Assembly: GCF_032163395.1 (NCBI RefSeq)
Contig: NZ_CP119968.1
Coordinates: 2,692,001-2,756,000 of the forward strand
DNA: 64,000 nt
Reading direction: 5' to 3'
From: Gloeocapsopsis dulcis
Lineage (GTDB): Bacteria; Cyanobacteriota; Cyanobacteriia; Cyanobacteriales; Chroococcidiopsidaceae
Both the position numbers and the translations under genes were made by a program. Within the stretch, counting starts at the first letter, position 1. The number at the start of each line of letters is the position of its first letter. Positions 9,241 to 17,831 of this stretch are shown here, one piece after another. Under the pieces are notes generated by a model. That model was given only the letters and a program-made list of their open reading frames with translations, was not told the origin of the DNA and ran no database searches.

Positions 9241-10385
9241 TAACAAATACACTCTTTCAAGGGCGTATCAACCACTGCGCGAAGGAAAATCCCTCGCGCC
9301 CCGTTAAGATCCCGATTCATTAACTGCCCAGTTAGTTTAGACTGAATGACTTTAGCACCACCAAGAGCGGCAACAATCTCACCAGTCCAACTAACTGTTT
9401 TTGATGTAAAAGCTTCATTAACATCAAGTACTACTTTGCTATTCTCAAAAGCTTTGTGCTTGAGAAATTGCTGAAATTTGTAGTGCGAAAGCGTTAACAT
9501 CTGCCTGACTGATGAAGATCTAATCCTGCGTTTTGCTTTTAAAGACATTTGGGATGTTTCAAAAGTTGGCAGCAGCATCACGTCAAAGTTATCCACCAAA
9601 AATCGTGCAGTCTTTTTATGCAATTCGTCTACTAGGTTTTTGATTTTCCCACGCAGACGCATGACCGCAAATTTCAGCCGTTTCTTTTGTCTACATTTGG
9701 CTTTAGATAATTTGGAGATGATCGCATCAAGCTTGAAACAAAGTTTTTGAAGCTTGATATTAGCTTGTTCCCCCAGCCAGCCAAAACTAGTTTCACTAAA
9801 AAACGTTTGAAACGTGCGAACACCAGGATCTAGCGCCACAACTCTGCCTTGGTTTTCAGCAATCTGTCGTGGCGCATCTTCAGGAACACTCAAATAGTAA
9901 TCGCCATAGGCAAATACTAATCGACAATCCCCAAAGTTTTCCGGTAAGCGTTCTTTGAATGAAAGCTCACCTAATATAGTGTGGTAGACCCCCTTGCGGC
10001 TAACCGCAGACTTGGGAATGTAGCAAGACTGAATAGGGTCTTTTCGACTCCTAAATCTCATCTTACTAATACCACACCCCTGTTTGTATTTCTTCTTAGC
10101 ATTGCTGACCGCTTTGCAGGCATCCTTAATCGCTATCGATTTAATTTGATAAGGCACTGACTTGCAAAACTCTGGCAATGTATTCAATATTTCACCCTTA
10201 ATCGCTTTCCAATTGGCTTTTGTATTAGGCTGTTTTAGATAAGCAATCGTTTGGTTGTAGACGTAACGGGATACACCAAACCAAATCTTAAGAATTGCCT
10301 TCTGATTCGGATTTAGATAAATCCGGATCTTCCTTGATCTTTTTACCGTACTTCCTAAGTCCGTGCATTCTGCAAGAGAAGACAT
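9240..10385 (-). CDS. tnpB: IS607-associated TnpB (RuvC nuclease) with degenerate zinc ribbon
   Basis: A 381-residue TnpB from ATG at 10385. The frame stays open for another 145 codons upstream, but that part is out-of-frame tnpA sequence and is excluded. RuvC residues are all present: D186 in VVALDPGVRTF, E276 in LPTFETSQM, D359 in MNRDLNGARG. The usual CxxC..CxxC ribbon between the last two is missing; the region reads FTSKTVSWTGEIVAALGG with no cysteine. TnpB proteins are RNA-guided DNA nucleases encoded in IS200/605 and IS607 elements. Loss of the ribbon recurs, as I remember it, in a cyanobacterial IS607 subgroup ending in LVDTP-type tails, so it need not mean inactivation. The stop codon overlaps the eda start. 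Confidence 0.85.
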   Translation of the reverse strand: MSSLAECTDLGSTVKRSRKIRIYLNPNQKAILKIWFGVSRYVYNQTIAYLKQPNTKANWKAIKGEILNTLPEFCKSVPYQIKSIAIKDACKAVSNAKKKYKQGCGISKMRFRSRKDPIQSCYIPKSAVSRKGVYHTILGELSFKERLPENFGDCRLVFAYGDYYLSVPEDAPRQIAENQGRVVALDPGVRTFQTFFSETSFGWLGEQANIKLQKLCFKLDAIISKLSKAKCRQKKRLKFAVMRLRGKIKNLVDELHKKTARFLVDNFDVMLLPTFETSQMSLKAKRRIRSSSVRQMLTLSHYKFQQFLKHKAFENSKVVLDVNEAFTSKTVSWTGEIVAALGGAKVIQSKLTGQLMNRDLNGARGIFLRAVVDTPLKECIC

Positions 10386-10887
10386 GAATGATGCAGAGAA
10401 GATCGCTGGTAAGTTCTGTTTGCGGGCAGTGAACAGTGTTGTCGAGAACCAAGATTTTTCCACCGTTGAGTTTGACCATGTACTCAAATAACTCAAATCC
10501 AAATCGGCAGAGTCGGTCGCGACAGGCAACAATAAGCGTGAACTTATCGCCGCGCATAAGTCGTTCCAGTATGGATTGCAATCCTTTTCGTTTGAAGTTG
10601 AGTCCCGAGCCGATGTCTTTGATGATTTCGGCTTCTGGGAAGAGGGAGTGCATATAGGCGACTTGTCTATCGAGATCTTCGCGCTGCTTGGTGCTGGACA
10701 CTCGACAGTAGCACACTTCGTATTCTGCTGCTGGCTTTTTAGACTTGAGAAAGCTGTCAACGTCAAAGAGTCGTTGCCCTGCTGCATTCCGAATAGATCT
10801 GATTGTTCCGTCGTCTGCATACTTTCTCAACGTGTTAGGGTGTAGTCCCGTCGCCTCAACCGCTTTTCTCAGCGGAATAAAGCTCAT
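10288..10887 (-). CDS. tnpA: IS607-family serine recombinase TnpA
   Basis: A 199-residue transposase. The N-terminus has a MerR-like helix-turn-helix (PLRKAVEATGLHPNTLRKYADDG, residues 5-27) that binds DNA; residues about 57-190 form a serine-recombinase catalytic domain with the nucleophile Ser64 in CYCRVSSTKQREDLDRQV and the downstream CRDRLCRFG motif. Length and domain order are normal for IS607, and no frameshift or stop is seen, so it may be active. Its 3' end overlaps tnpB. Confidence 0.92.
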   Translation of the reverse strand: MSFIPLRKAVEATGLHPNTLRKYADDGTIRSIRNAAGQRLFDVDSFLKSKKPAAEYEVCYCRVSSTKQREDLDRQVAYMHSLFPEAEIIKDIGSGLNFKRKGLQSILERLMRGDKFTLIVACRDRLCRFGFELFEYMVKLNGGKILVLDNTVHCPQTELTSDLLCIIHVFSCRMHGLRKYGKKIKEDPDLSKSESEGNS

Positions 10888-11228
10888 ACAAACATATTAG
10901 CATATATGAGTAATTGTTAGTATACTAAATACTATTATTCAACCTTCATCATATAGCTAACACATTTAATCCACGATATCTTCGATTTGTCAAAAGACAG
11001 AAGGCAAGTTTAATTATTTTCTTTAACACCATAGCGTTTCTGGGTAAGTCTTTCCTTAATAAGTCTTCTCATTATTTTCAAAATTCTTAAATATTAAGAT
11101 TACCTAGCTTTGTACTGAGTAGCCCTAACCTTATTTCAAGGCTAAGTCAGTCGTCAGAAGGATGAATTCACGTATAGATATTTTTAGTCTAAGTATTAAG
11201 TAATATAGATAAACAGGTGATTAATAGT
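10888..11228. other. intergenic region between IS607 element and DUF2382 genes
   Basis: 341 bases, AT-rich, without a supported gene. The IS607 left end must lie in the left part but cannot be delimited. AGGTGA at 11215-11220 is the ribosome binding site of the next gene. Confidence 0.5.
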
Positions 11229-12089
11229 ATGCCGTTGCATAAACTTGAAGACTTCAATCCAAATTCTCAAGATTTCGGTGATGATATTAAAAGTATGAAG
11301 CTTTATACCGAAGGAGGAGAAGACATTGGTACAGTTCGTGATGCCTTAGTAGATCCAGAAGGTCATTTTCGGTATTTAGTGATTGAGACAGGCTTCGAGA
11401 CTGCAAGTAAGAAAATTTTACTACCAATAGGTTTAGCTCGAATTGATTACAACACACACCGCGTTACTGTAGATGGATTAACTAAATTACAAGTTGAAGG
11501 TTTACCAGAATATAACGAACAATTGACTGTAGACTACGACTATGAGGAGCAGGTCAGGAACGTTTATCGTCCTTTAGTCGCTACAACACAAGGTAACGAA
11601 TTAACCACTCCTACTTACAATCAAGATTCGTATAGCTACGAGAATGATTCCTTGCTCTACAACCTTAACAAGCCAAATCAGCAAACATTAAAGCTATATG
11701 AAGAAAGGTTAATTGCAAGCAAGAATCGTGTCAAAACAGGCGAAGTAGCGGTTGGTAAACATGTTGAAACCGAAACCGCAAAAGTATCTGTAGCGCTGGA
11801 AAAAGAGCGAGTTGTCATTGAGCGTGTGTCGTCTGTAGAAGGTGAAAAGGGTCTTAATCCTGGAGAATTTAACTTTCAAGAAGGCGAAATCGCACGTATA
11901 GAGGTTTATGAGGAAACTCCAGAGATACACAAAGAAGCATTTGTTCGCGAAGAAATCAGAATTAGAAAAATTGTAGAACACAATACAGTAGAGGCTGAAG
12001 AGATAATTCGTCGTGAAGAGTTAGACATTGATACTAAAGGTCAGCCAGACGTTAACCAAATGAATACAGTCACTCACGATGGAATGTAA
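11229..12089 (+). CDS. PRC-barrel / DUF2382 protein, first of three
   Basis: About 286 residues. The N-terminal 90 residues form a PRC-barrel-like domain (GEDIGTVRDALVDPEGHFRYLVIETG). The C-terminal half is a DUF2382 domain with two similar charged segments (VKTGEVAVGKHVETETAKVSVALEKERVVIERV and the later EVYEETPEIHKEAFVREEIRIRK region). ATG at 11229 is preferred to GTG at 11217 because AGGTGA lies eight bases before it and the paralog at 12780 starts at the same place (MALLKISDF against MPLHKLEDF). No signal peptide. DUF2382 (YsnF-like) proteins are linked to general stress in Bacillus and to stress responses in cyanobacteria; the molecular role is unknown. Confidence 0.85.
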   Translation: MPLHKLEDFNPNSQDFGDDIKSMKLYTEGGEDIGTVRDALVDPEGHFRYLVIETGFETASKKILLPIGLARIDYNTHRVTVDGLTKLQVEGLPEYNEQLTVDYDYEEQVRNVYRPLVATTQGNELTTPTYNQDSYSYENDSLLYNLNKPNQQTLKLYEERLIASKNRVKTGEVAVGKHVETETAKVSVALEKERVVIERVSSVEGEKGLNPGEFNFQEGEIARIEVYEETPEIHKEAFVREEIRIRKIVEHNTVEAEEIIRREELDIDTKGQPDVNQMNTVTHDGM

Positions 12090-12128
12090 GCCAAGCAGTT
12101 CTTTCTGATTTTTTATTAGTAGTTTATG

Positions 12129-12171
12129 CTCCAAGTTTCTTTAACCATAGAAATTTGGAGTTGATTTTATT
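12129..12171 (+). terminator. rho-independent terminator after first DUF2382 gene
   Basis: Stem CTCCAAGTTTCT (12129-12140) with AGAAATTTGGAG (12149-12160), 12 pairs with one G-U, an 8-base loop, then TTGATTTTATT. It lies 40 bases after the stop codon. Confidence 0.7.
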
Positions 12172-12779
12172 GCCTAAGTGCTGAGAAGTTAAATAGAAGT
12201 GTTTATTTGGTATTCCAAAAGAAACACTCAAACCTTATGGAGAATAATATCTCTGTTATTGATAATGTTTTTGAAGCTTACTATTTGAGCTATAAGATTT
12301 TTTTAAACAAACCGCAAATTAGGCGAAAGAAAGAAATCTAGAGAGAATTTCAGAAATAATTGAGGATTTTTACACCATATTGTCAAACAAATAAGTGTGA
12401 AGACAGAATTAAACCATATTAGACCATAGACCTAATTAATAAATGGTATGATTCAAACTCTATCTATCTTTAGCAATACATACAGCGGAATCTATTACTT
12501 GAGCAGAAACACACATTTTATAATATTTGAATTGGATTACCTATCAACTGCCTAGGCTTTACATCATAATATGTTATATATATTTTTATAAATTTTTACA
12601 TTTTCTACCTCAATTGTAATAGGGATAAATCGTTTTAACTAACAGCATAATGAAAAAATATCTGTCACTAGTAAGCTTTTAAAAAATCAGAAGTCATTCG
12701 ATAGGAAGATGAACAATAATTACATAAGTTTTTATATTAGAAGCTGTGTACAGTAAAACGGTCAAGGAAACATAAAAGT
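12172..12779. other. long AT-rich leader region before second DUF2382 gene
   Basis: About 600 bases without a convincing gene; a 34-codon frame at 12238-12342 has no ribosome binding site and was not accepted. The length and AT-richness suggest promoter or regulatory sequence for the 12780 gene. AAGGA about ten bases before 12780 is its ribosome binding site. No riboswitch family was recognised. Confidence 0.5.
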
Positions 12780-13703
12780 ATGGCACTTCTAAAAATTAGC
12801 GATTTCGATCCAGACTATCGCGAAGCCTTTGATGGTAATGATGTTAAAGGAATGAGCGTATACGCACAAGGCTCAGACGAAAAGATTGGTACTGTTAACG
12901 ACGTTTTAGTGGATGAAGAAGGCAATTTCCGCTACTTTGTTGTTGATTTAGGTTTCTGGATTTTCGGTAAAAAAGTATTGATGCCTGTAGGTCGTTCTCG
13001 TATTGACTACGGTGCAGACAGAGTATATGCAGTAGGAATGACCAGAGAACAAGCAGAAAATTTGCCAGAGTTTGATGAAAGCATGGCGGTAGACTATGAG
13101 CATGAAGAACGCGTTCGCAACGTATATCGCGGTCAAACTGCCACATCTGAAGTTCCTCTAGAAACTGCACCTCTAGATACATCTGCAACTGTTGGTACCA
13201 CTGGTAGAGCGGCTCCTGCTCCTCGACCAACTTACACACGCGATACTTATGACTACAAGCATGATGAAGATTTGTATAACCTCAAAGAAGATACAAATCA
13301 AAACCTCAAGCTTTACCAAGAACGTTTAGTTGCAAATAAGGTACGTAGAAAAGCAGGTGAAGTTTCTATTGGTAAGCATGTAGAAACTGAAACCGCTCAA
13401 GTTTCTATTCCTCTTGAAAAAGAGCGGGTAGTAGTCGAAAGAGTATCTCCTACCGATGCTGGTAGGGCTGTAGATCCTAACCAAGTTCACTTTGGCGAAG
13501 GTGCAACAACTCGCGTAGAACTGTACGAAGAAACTCCAGAGGTTCGTAAAGAAGCGTTTGTTCGTGAAGAAGTTAGAGTAAGAAAAGAAGTAGAACAAGA
13601 AACTGTACAGGCTCAAGAAACGATTCGTCGTGAAGAGTTAGACATTCATAACGAAGGTACAATTGTTGAAGGCTCAGATCGCCTACCTAACGATCGCGTG
13701 TAG
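12780..13703 (+). CDS. PRC-barrel / DUF2382 protein, second of three
   Basis: 307 residues, clearly paralogous to the 11229 gene through both domains: N-terminal PRC-barrel-like part (DEKIGTVNDVLVDEEGNFRYFVVDLGF), a variable Ala/Thr/Pro linker (about 120-160), then DUF2382 with GEVSIGKHVETETAQVSIPL, the basic-acidic VREEVRVRKEV segment and the ending RREELDIHNEG. Highly charged and probably cytosolic. A strong terminator hairpin follows, so it is likely transcribed by itself from the long upstream region. Stress-related function is inferred from the family only. Confidence 0.87.
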   Translation: MALLKISDFDPDYREAFDGNDVKGMSVYAQGSDEKIGTVNDVLVDEEGNFRYFVVDLGFWIFGKKVLMPVGRSRIDYGADRVYAVGMTREQAENLPEFDESMAVDYEHEERVRNVYRGQTATSEVPLETAPLDTSATVGTTGRAAPAPRPTYTRDTYDYKHDEDLYNLKEDTNQNLKLYQERLVANKVRRKAGEVSIGKHVETETAQVSIPLEKERVVVERVSPTDAGRAVDPNQVHFGEGATTRVELYEETPEVRKEAFVREEVRVRKEVEQETVQAQETIRREELDIHNEGTIVEGSDRLPNDRV

Positions 13704-13754
13704 ATAGATAAAATTTCACTTTTACACGTTGCAGTATAAGGTTTGAGTGAGAGT

Positions 13755-13800
13755 AAAGTAGGGGTGGAGATAAATAAATAGCCCCTACTTTTAAATCTTT
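13755..13800 (+). terminator. rho-independent terminator after second DUF2382 gene
   Basis: Perfect 10-bp stem AAAGTAGGGG (13755-13764) with CCCCTACTTT (13782-13791), a 17-base loop, followed by TTAAATCTTT. Confidence 0.75.
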
Positions 13801-13850
13801 AACTATTAATAAAATGAATAAATCCAAAGTTTTTACTCAGAGATGAATCT

Positions 13851-14768
13851 ATGCAAAACCATAATCGTATAGATGCACTACTGGAAAAGCTCAAAAGTAG
13901 ATTGAGTAATTTTATTGTTTTGAACAACCAAGGTAATATTTTTGCTAAAGTCGTAGACCTAAAACTAGATAATAATAAGCAAATCAATTTAGTTTTATCA
14001 ACTCAAGATAGTTTCCAGCAATCCCATCTAGTTCTACTAGTTAGCAAGCTTGTTCAGAAAATTGACCCTGTGAACAGGACTGTTTTGGTAAATATCAACC
14101 AAGCAGAAAGTGAAAAATTACCGCAGTGTATAACTACAGAGACACAAAGCATGGAATTTTCAGAAGTTAATAATAACCAAGCAACACCTGCTTACGCAAA
14201 AGAAGAAAATAGTGTTAGCACACAAAGTAGTAGTGAATCTCCTGGAATTACTGCAGAAGTTGTAGCTGATTTAAGCGAATCAGAAAACTTAGTAGATGAA
14301 GTCATTCGCTTGCTTGGAGAAAGAGTCATTGTTGACCGAAATAAACGTAAAGTTGGTGAGGTAATTGTCCGTAAAGAAATTGAAACTCGCATGGTAGAAA
14401 TCCCTGTAAGACGGGAAAAGCTAATAGTTGAACAAGTCAGTCCAGAACGAAAGCAACTAGCGGAAATAGAACTAGGACAACAAGAAATTACTGGGCTTGA
14501 ATTGAGGGACGCAGAGGTCAATCACTTATCATCACTTAGTTCCAGAATAGGGACAAGTAACGGTTTAATTGTTAGTGGTGAGTTTGATTCTCCTAAAATT
14601 GCCAGTTTACTCCTGAATGCGATCGCATTAGAACGCCGCCAAGGTTGTAAGAAAGTGAGAATAGAAGTTATTGTAGAAGATACTGAACGGCAAAAAACCT
14701 ACCAAGAATGGTTTGAACGTGCTTCAGGTAAACAAAAAACTGGAGTTACAGCAAACAATCAGTCTTGA
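13851..14768 (+). CDS. DUF2382 protein with divergent N-terminal barrel, third of three
   Basis: 305 residues. The first about 90 residues (FIVLNNQGNIFAKVVDLKLDNNKQINLVLS) look like a much-diverged PRC-like barrel. After a Ser/Glu-rich linker, one compact DUF2382 segment is present (LLGERVIVDRNKRKVGEVIVRKEIETRMVEIPVRREKLIVEQV, about 163-205). The last 80 residues (GEFDSPKIASLLLNAIALERRQGCKKVRIEVIVED) form an extra domain absent from the other two. The start codon ATG at 13851 is 50 bases after the terminator of the preceding gene, so it needs its own promoter. Function unknown; the cluster suggests a shared stress role. Confidence 0.82.
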   Translation: MQNHNRIDALLEKLKSRLSNFIVLNNQGNIFAKVVDLKLDNNKQINLVLSTQDSFQQSHLVLLVSKLVQKIDPVNRTVLVNINQAESEKLPQCITTETQSMEFSEVNNNQATPAYAKEENSVSTQSSSESPGITAEVVADLSESENLVDEVIRLLGERVIVDRNKRKVGEVIVRKEIETRMVEIPVRREKLIVEQVSPERKQLAEIELGQQEITGLELRDAEVNHLSSLSSRIGTSNGLIVSGEFDSPKIASLLLNAIALERRQGCKKVRIEVIVEDTERQKTYQEWFERASGKQKTGVTANNQS

Positions 14769-14814
14769 GGATTGATTGTGGTTAAAATAGAAAAGTATGA
14801 ATCACAGATGCCCT

Positions 14815-14927
14815 CCGACTGAAGTCGGGGCTACTCAAGCAAAGTGTACCTTCGTACACTAAAACAAGATTTTTATAAGTAAGTCCAGGGTGGTGGACTT
14901 AGTTTATGTATCAGCGAATTCATTCGC
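14815..14927. repeat. four-hairpin dispersed repeat, copy 1
   Basis: Four consecutive short hairpins in 113 bases: CCGACT-GA-AGTCGG (14815-14828), AGTGTAC-CTTC-GTACACT (14843-14860), AAGTCCA-GGGTGG-TGGACTT (14881-14900), GCGAAT-TC-ATTCGC (14914-14927). All stems are perfect. The same order of hairpins, with different stem sequences, is found at 62069-62188, and the last two at 17777-17828. It lies between the convergent DUF2382 and ftsH genes. Confidence 0.8.
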
Positions 14928-15020
14928 ACTCGCTAAAAAAATTAGGGTAACTCTAGTTCATCCCAGAATTACCCCAACTTTAAAAATGACGAGCGTGACG
15001 ATTCGCACTCAGTTATGCAG

Positions 15021-16868
15021 TTATGCAAAAGCTGCTGTTTTGACGTCACTGTTTGCTAGTAGTTCTTGCAGTTCATCAGCGTCTACAGTTTCTTTTTCTA
15101 CAAGCATCTGTGCTAGCCGATCGAGAATGTGACGATTACCGACAAGAACTTCTTTAGCGCGGCGATAAGCTACTTCTACTAATTCGCGAACTTCATCATC
15201 GATTGCAGCAGCCGTTTCTTCCGAGAAATCACGTTCAGCAACAATATCGCGACCAAGGAACATGTTACCTTGTTGGCGACCTAATGCTACAGGACCTAAG
15301 CGATCGCTCATTCCAAAGCGAGTTACCATCTGACGTGCAACACGAGCAACTTGCTGTAAGTCGTTAGAAGCACCAGTGGTGACTTCTTCTTCACCAAAGA
15401 TAACCTCTTCAGCAATACGACCGCCCAAAGCTACCGCCATTTGGTTTTCCAGGTAGGAACGGCTGTAAAGCCCTGTTTCCATACGATCTTCACTTGGGGT
15501 AAACCAAGTTAAACCACCTGCACGACCGCGAGGAATAATGCTAACTTTCTGCACAGGATCGTAATCAGGCATTAAAGCACCAACCAAAGCGTGACCAGCT
15601 TCGTGGTATGCAACTAAAGTTTTGCGCTTCTCGCTCATAACGCGGTCTTTCTTCTCTGGACCTGCCAAAACGCGGTCAATCGCATCGTTAACTTCGTCCA
15701 TCGAAATTTCAGTTAGATTGCGCCGTGCGGCTAAAATTGCGGCTTCGTTAAGTAGGTTGGATAAATCTGCACCGGTAAAGCCAGGAGTACGACGGGCAAT
15801 CTTTTCGACATCGACATCTTTGGCTAAAGTCTTACCACGGGCGTGGACTCTGAGTATTTCTACCCGTCCAGCGTAGTCAGGGCGATCTACAACAACTTGA
15901 CGATCAAAACGACCTGGGCGCAACAATGCTGCATCAAGTACATCAGGACGGTTAGTAGCCGCAATGATAATAATCCCCGTATTACCCTCAAAACCATCCA
16001 TTTCAGTTAATAGCTGGTTGAGAGTTTGTTCGCGTTCATCGTTACCGCCGCCTAAGCCAGCACCACGTTGACGACCAACAGCATCAATTTCATCAATAAA
16101 CACGATACAAGGTGCATTTGCTTTCGCTTGTTCAAACAAGTCACGCACACGGGAAGCACCAACACCTACGAACATTTCTACAAATTCTGAACCTGAGATT
16201 GAGAAGAACGGAACACCTGCTTCTCCCGCAACTGCACGTGCGAGTAAAGTTTTACCTGTTCCTGGCGGTCCTACCAGCAGCACACCTTTAGGAATTTTTG
16301 CCCCGACTGCGGTGAAGCGGTCTGCGTTTTTCAGAAAGTCTACAACTTCATTGAGTTCTAGCTTAGCTTGATCGATACCTGCAACATCACCAAATGTCAC
16401 TTGGGTTTGCGGTTCCATCTGAACTCTGGCTTTGGATTTACCAAAGTTCATGGCTTGGCTACCAGGACCATTCTGCGCGCGCCGCAGTAAGAAAAATAAA
16501 CCAACTAAAAGTAGTGCTGGAACAAATAAACTACTTAATGCTCTAAACCAAAAACCATCGTCGGTTTGTGGCAAAACAGAGATATCTACTTCGTTTCTAG
16601 TCAGAATATTAATTAAGTCGGGGTCATTTGGCAAGTTTACGACTCTTCTTTCCCCGTCTAGAGGTGTTACTAAGGCTCTGGTGCGGTCTGCACTTAAGCT
16701 AACTCGCTCAACTCTGCCTTGTTCTACTTCTTGAATAAATTGACTGTAACGCCATGTTTCTCGACTTTGAGGTTGTCTATCGAAAAACGCTGTTCCTAGC
16801 GCAACGACAACAACAGCAAGCAGTGCGTACAGCCCCGCGTTTCTCCACCGTTTATTCACTGAGGTCAA
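15021..16868 (-). CDS. ftsH: ATP-dependent zinc metalloprotease FtsH (FtsH3-like)
   Basis: A 615-residue membrane protease. Two transmembrane helices (about 12-29 and 111-128) flank a periplasmic/lumenal domain; the AAA module has Walker A GPPGTGKT at 200-207 and Walker B IVFIDEID at 255-262; the M41 protease zinc site is HEAGH at 422-426. The whole sequence, including the N-terminus [12 protein letters not shown], matches my memory of the Synechocystis slr1604 (FtsH3) subfamily, an essential cytoplasmic-membrane subunit that pairs with FtsH1 and also acts in iron-dependent regulation; the assignment to FtsH3 rather than FtsH2 is from recall. ATG at 16868. Convergent with the DUF2382 cluster. 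Confidence 0.95.
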   Translation of the reverse strand: MTSVNKRWRNAGLYALLAVVVVALGTAFFDRQPQSRETWRYSQFIQEVEQGRVERVSLSADRTRALVTPLDGERRVVNLPNDPDLINILTRNEVDISVLPQTDDGFWFRALSSLFVPALLLVGLFFLLRRAQNGPGSQAMNFGKSKARVQMEPQTQVTFGDVAGIDQAKLELNEVVDFLKNADRFTAVGAKIPKGVLLVGPPGTGKTLLARAVAGEAGVPFFSISGSEFVEMFVGVGASRVRDLFEQAKANAPCIVFIDEIDAVGRQRGAGLGGGNDEREQTLNQLLTEMDGFEGNTGIIIIAATNRPDVLDAALLRPGRFDRQVVVDRPDYAGRVEILRVHARGKTLAKDVDVEKIARRTPGFTGADLSNLLNEAAILAARRNLTEISMDEVNDAIDRVLAGPEKKDRVMSEKRKTLVAYHEAGHALVGALMPDYDPVQKVSIIPRGRAGGLTWFTPSEDRMETGLYSRSYLENQMAVALGGRIAEEVIFGEEEVTTGASNDLQQVARVARQMVTRFGMSDRLGPVALGRQQGNMFLGRDIVAERDFSEETAAAIDDEVRELVEVAYRRAKEVLVGNRHILDRLAQMLVEKETVDADELQELLANSDVKTAAFA

Positions 16869-16947
16869 TCCTCCTAATTTAATGTGCGAGGGCGCTTTTT
16901 TCTCAATTGTTAACTATTCTTAATCTACATTAATTTTTTACTAGTTG

Positions 16948-17745
16948 TCATGCTACGTAAAATTGTTGCAATAGCTTGAGACTAGAGTGGTAGGGATCGT
17001 ACGTCTTTTGGACGATTTCTCCATGCTGTTCAATAACTGTATGAATCGGAATCACTTCGACAACGCTATTAGAGTAGGCGATCGCCTCAAACGTACTGAC
17101 TGCTTCCGCAAACCAAGGTTCCTCTTGAACTCGACACTGATGTTGTATCCATTCTAATATTTGCGATCGCGCAACTCCTGGTAGAATACCCGCCGTTAAA
17201 GGTGGTGTCCACCAACAGTTATCTCGCCACCCCCATAAATTACCTGTACTCGTCTCTAACCAATTCCCGTTTTCATCCACTAAAATTGCTTCGGCTGCTG
17301 AGTGTTGCTGTGCTGCTAGTTTAGCTAACCATGCTGAGAGATAGTTTCCTGTTTTATGTGTTGGTAAGGATCTTTCATAATTCGTTGCAATCCATGCTTG
17401 TACGCCATGTTTTTGTTTTTTTGTCAAGTCGGCAGGTAGGTGTCTTCCTGTAATTAACTCGCGTCCATTAGGAAATAAAGTAATTCTGAGAACGGGGAAA
17501 TGGGGTATTAAGCTAGTTGCACCTTGCGCAATTTGCTCCCAATTAGGGAGTTGCCAGCCGAATGTTTCAATGCTGTGGCGGAGGCGATCGCAGTGAGCTT
17601 GCCAGTTTGTCAGTGGATGATTAAGTGATTGATGATATACTCGCAACGTTGTAAAGACGGTTGCACCGTAGAGTAAACCAGGATCGTCAACTCCGAGTTC
17701 TATAGTTTTGCTTTCGATTACTTTACCGTTGTACCAATAGATAAT
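16948..17745 (-). CDS. pabC: aminotransferase class IV, probable 4-amino-4-deoxychorismate lyase; probable ATT start
   Basis: About 265 residues of a fold-type IV PLP enzyme. The N-terminus YWYNGKVIES and LYGATVFTTLRVY, the block NWLETSTGNLWGW and the TAGILPGVAR segment are typical of PabC-like proteins, which split aminodeoxychorismate to p-aminobenzoate for folate; branched-chain or D-amino-acid transaminases share the fold, so substrate is moderately sure. Start: the frame opens at TTG 17805, but those first 20 codons lie in a dispersed hairpin repeat and do not resemble the family. No ATG, GTG or TTG lies nearer. AGGAGA at 17752-17757 is six bases before ATT at 17743-17745, exactly where relatives begin, so ATT initiation is proposed. 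It is 87 bases downstream of the next gene upstream. Confidence 0.75.
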   Translation of the reverse strand: MIYWYNGKVIESKTIELGVDDPGLLYGATVFTTLRVYHQSLNHPLTNWQAHCDRLRHSIETFGWQLPNWEQIAQGATSLIPHFPVLRITLFPNGRELITGRHLPADLTKKQKHGVQAWIATNYERSLPTHKTGNYLSAWLAKLAAQQHSAAEAILVDENGNWLETSTGNLWGWRDNCWWTPPLTAGILPGVARSQILEWIQHQCRVQEEPWFAEAVSTFEAIAYSNSVVEVIPIHTVIEQHGEIVQKTYDPYHSSLKLLQQFYVA

Positions 17746-17751
17746 AAGTTG

Positions 17752-17757
17752 TCTCCT
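17752..17757 (-). promoter_or_regulatory. Shine-Dalgarno sequence deciding the pabC start
   Basis: AGGAGA on the minus strand, spaced six bases from ATT at 17745-17743. It is a good match to the anti-Shine-Dalgarno sequence and has no ATG/GTG/TTG at proper distance, which argues for a non-standard ATT (or ATC at 17742) start codon. Confidence 0.55.
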
Positions 17758-17776
17758 AGCTACATATTTTCTCCCC

Positions 17777-17828
17777 AGTCCACGGAGGTGGACTTTGTTT
17801 GTCAAGCCGCGACTTCAGTCGCCAGGCT
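17777..17828. repeat. four-hairpin dispersed repeat, partial copy 2
   Basis: Contains AGTCCAC-GGAG-GTGGACT (17777-17794) and GCGACT-TC-AGTCGC (17809-17822), the latter enclosed by AGCC/GGCT (17805-17808 and 17825-17828). This matches the last two hairpins of the copies at 14815 and 62069, with linker GTTTGT..AGCC conserved. It separates the stop of the 17832 gene from pabC and overlaps the TTG-initiated version of pabC. Confidence 0.75.
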
Positions 17829-17831
17829 TTT

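Larger units (their letters stand above)
9240..10887 (-). mobile_element. IS607-type insertion sequence (tnpA-tnpB), right end not seen
   Basis: A serine recombinase gene (10887 to 10288) and a tnpB gene (10385 to 9240) on the same strand, overlapping by about 98 bases in different frames, is the standard IS607 layout. IS607 elements lack inverted terminal repeats, so the left boundary upstream of 10887 cannot be fixed by eye. On the right, tnpB ends at the first base of eda, leaving no non-coding tail where a right end and guide-RNA region would be expected. Coordinates given are those of the two genes only. Confidence 0.75.

Noticed and set aside
10386-10820. 145-codon N-terminal extension of tnpB
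   Set aside because: Out-of-frame reading of tnpA; the TnpB family starts near 10385.
12238-12342. 34-codon frame starting MENNISVIDN in the long DUF2382 leader
   Set aside because: No ribosome binding site and no recognisable features; AT-rich sequence gives such frames easily.
11709-13616. Long antisense frames inside both DUF2382 genes (11709-11981 and 13326-13616), similar to each other
   Set aside because: Their similarity follows from the conserved sense strand; composition (Phe/Tyr-rich) is that of reversed Glu/Lys codons.
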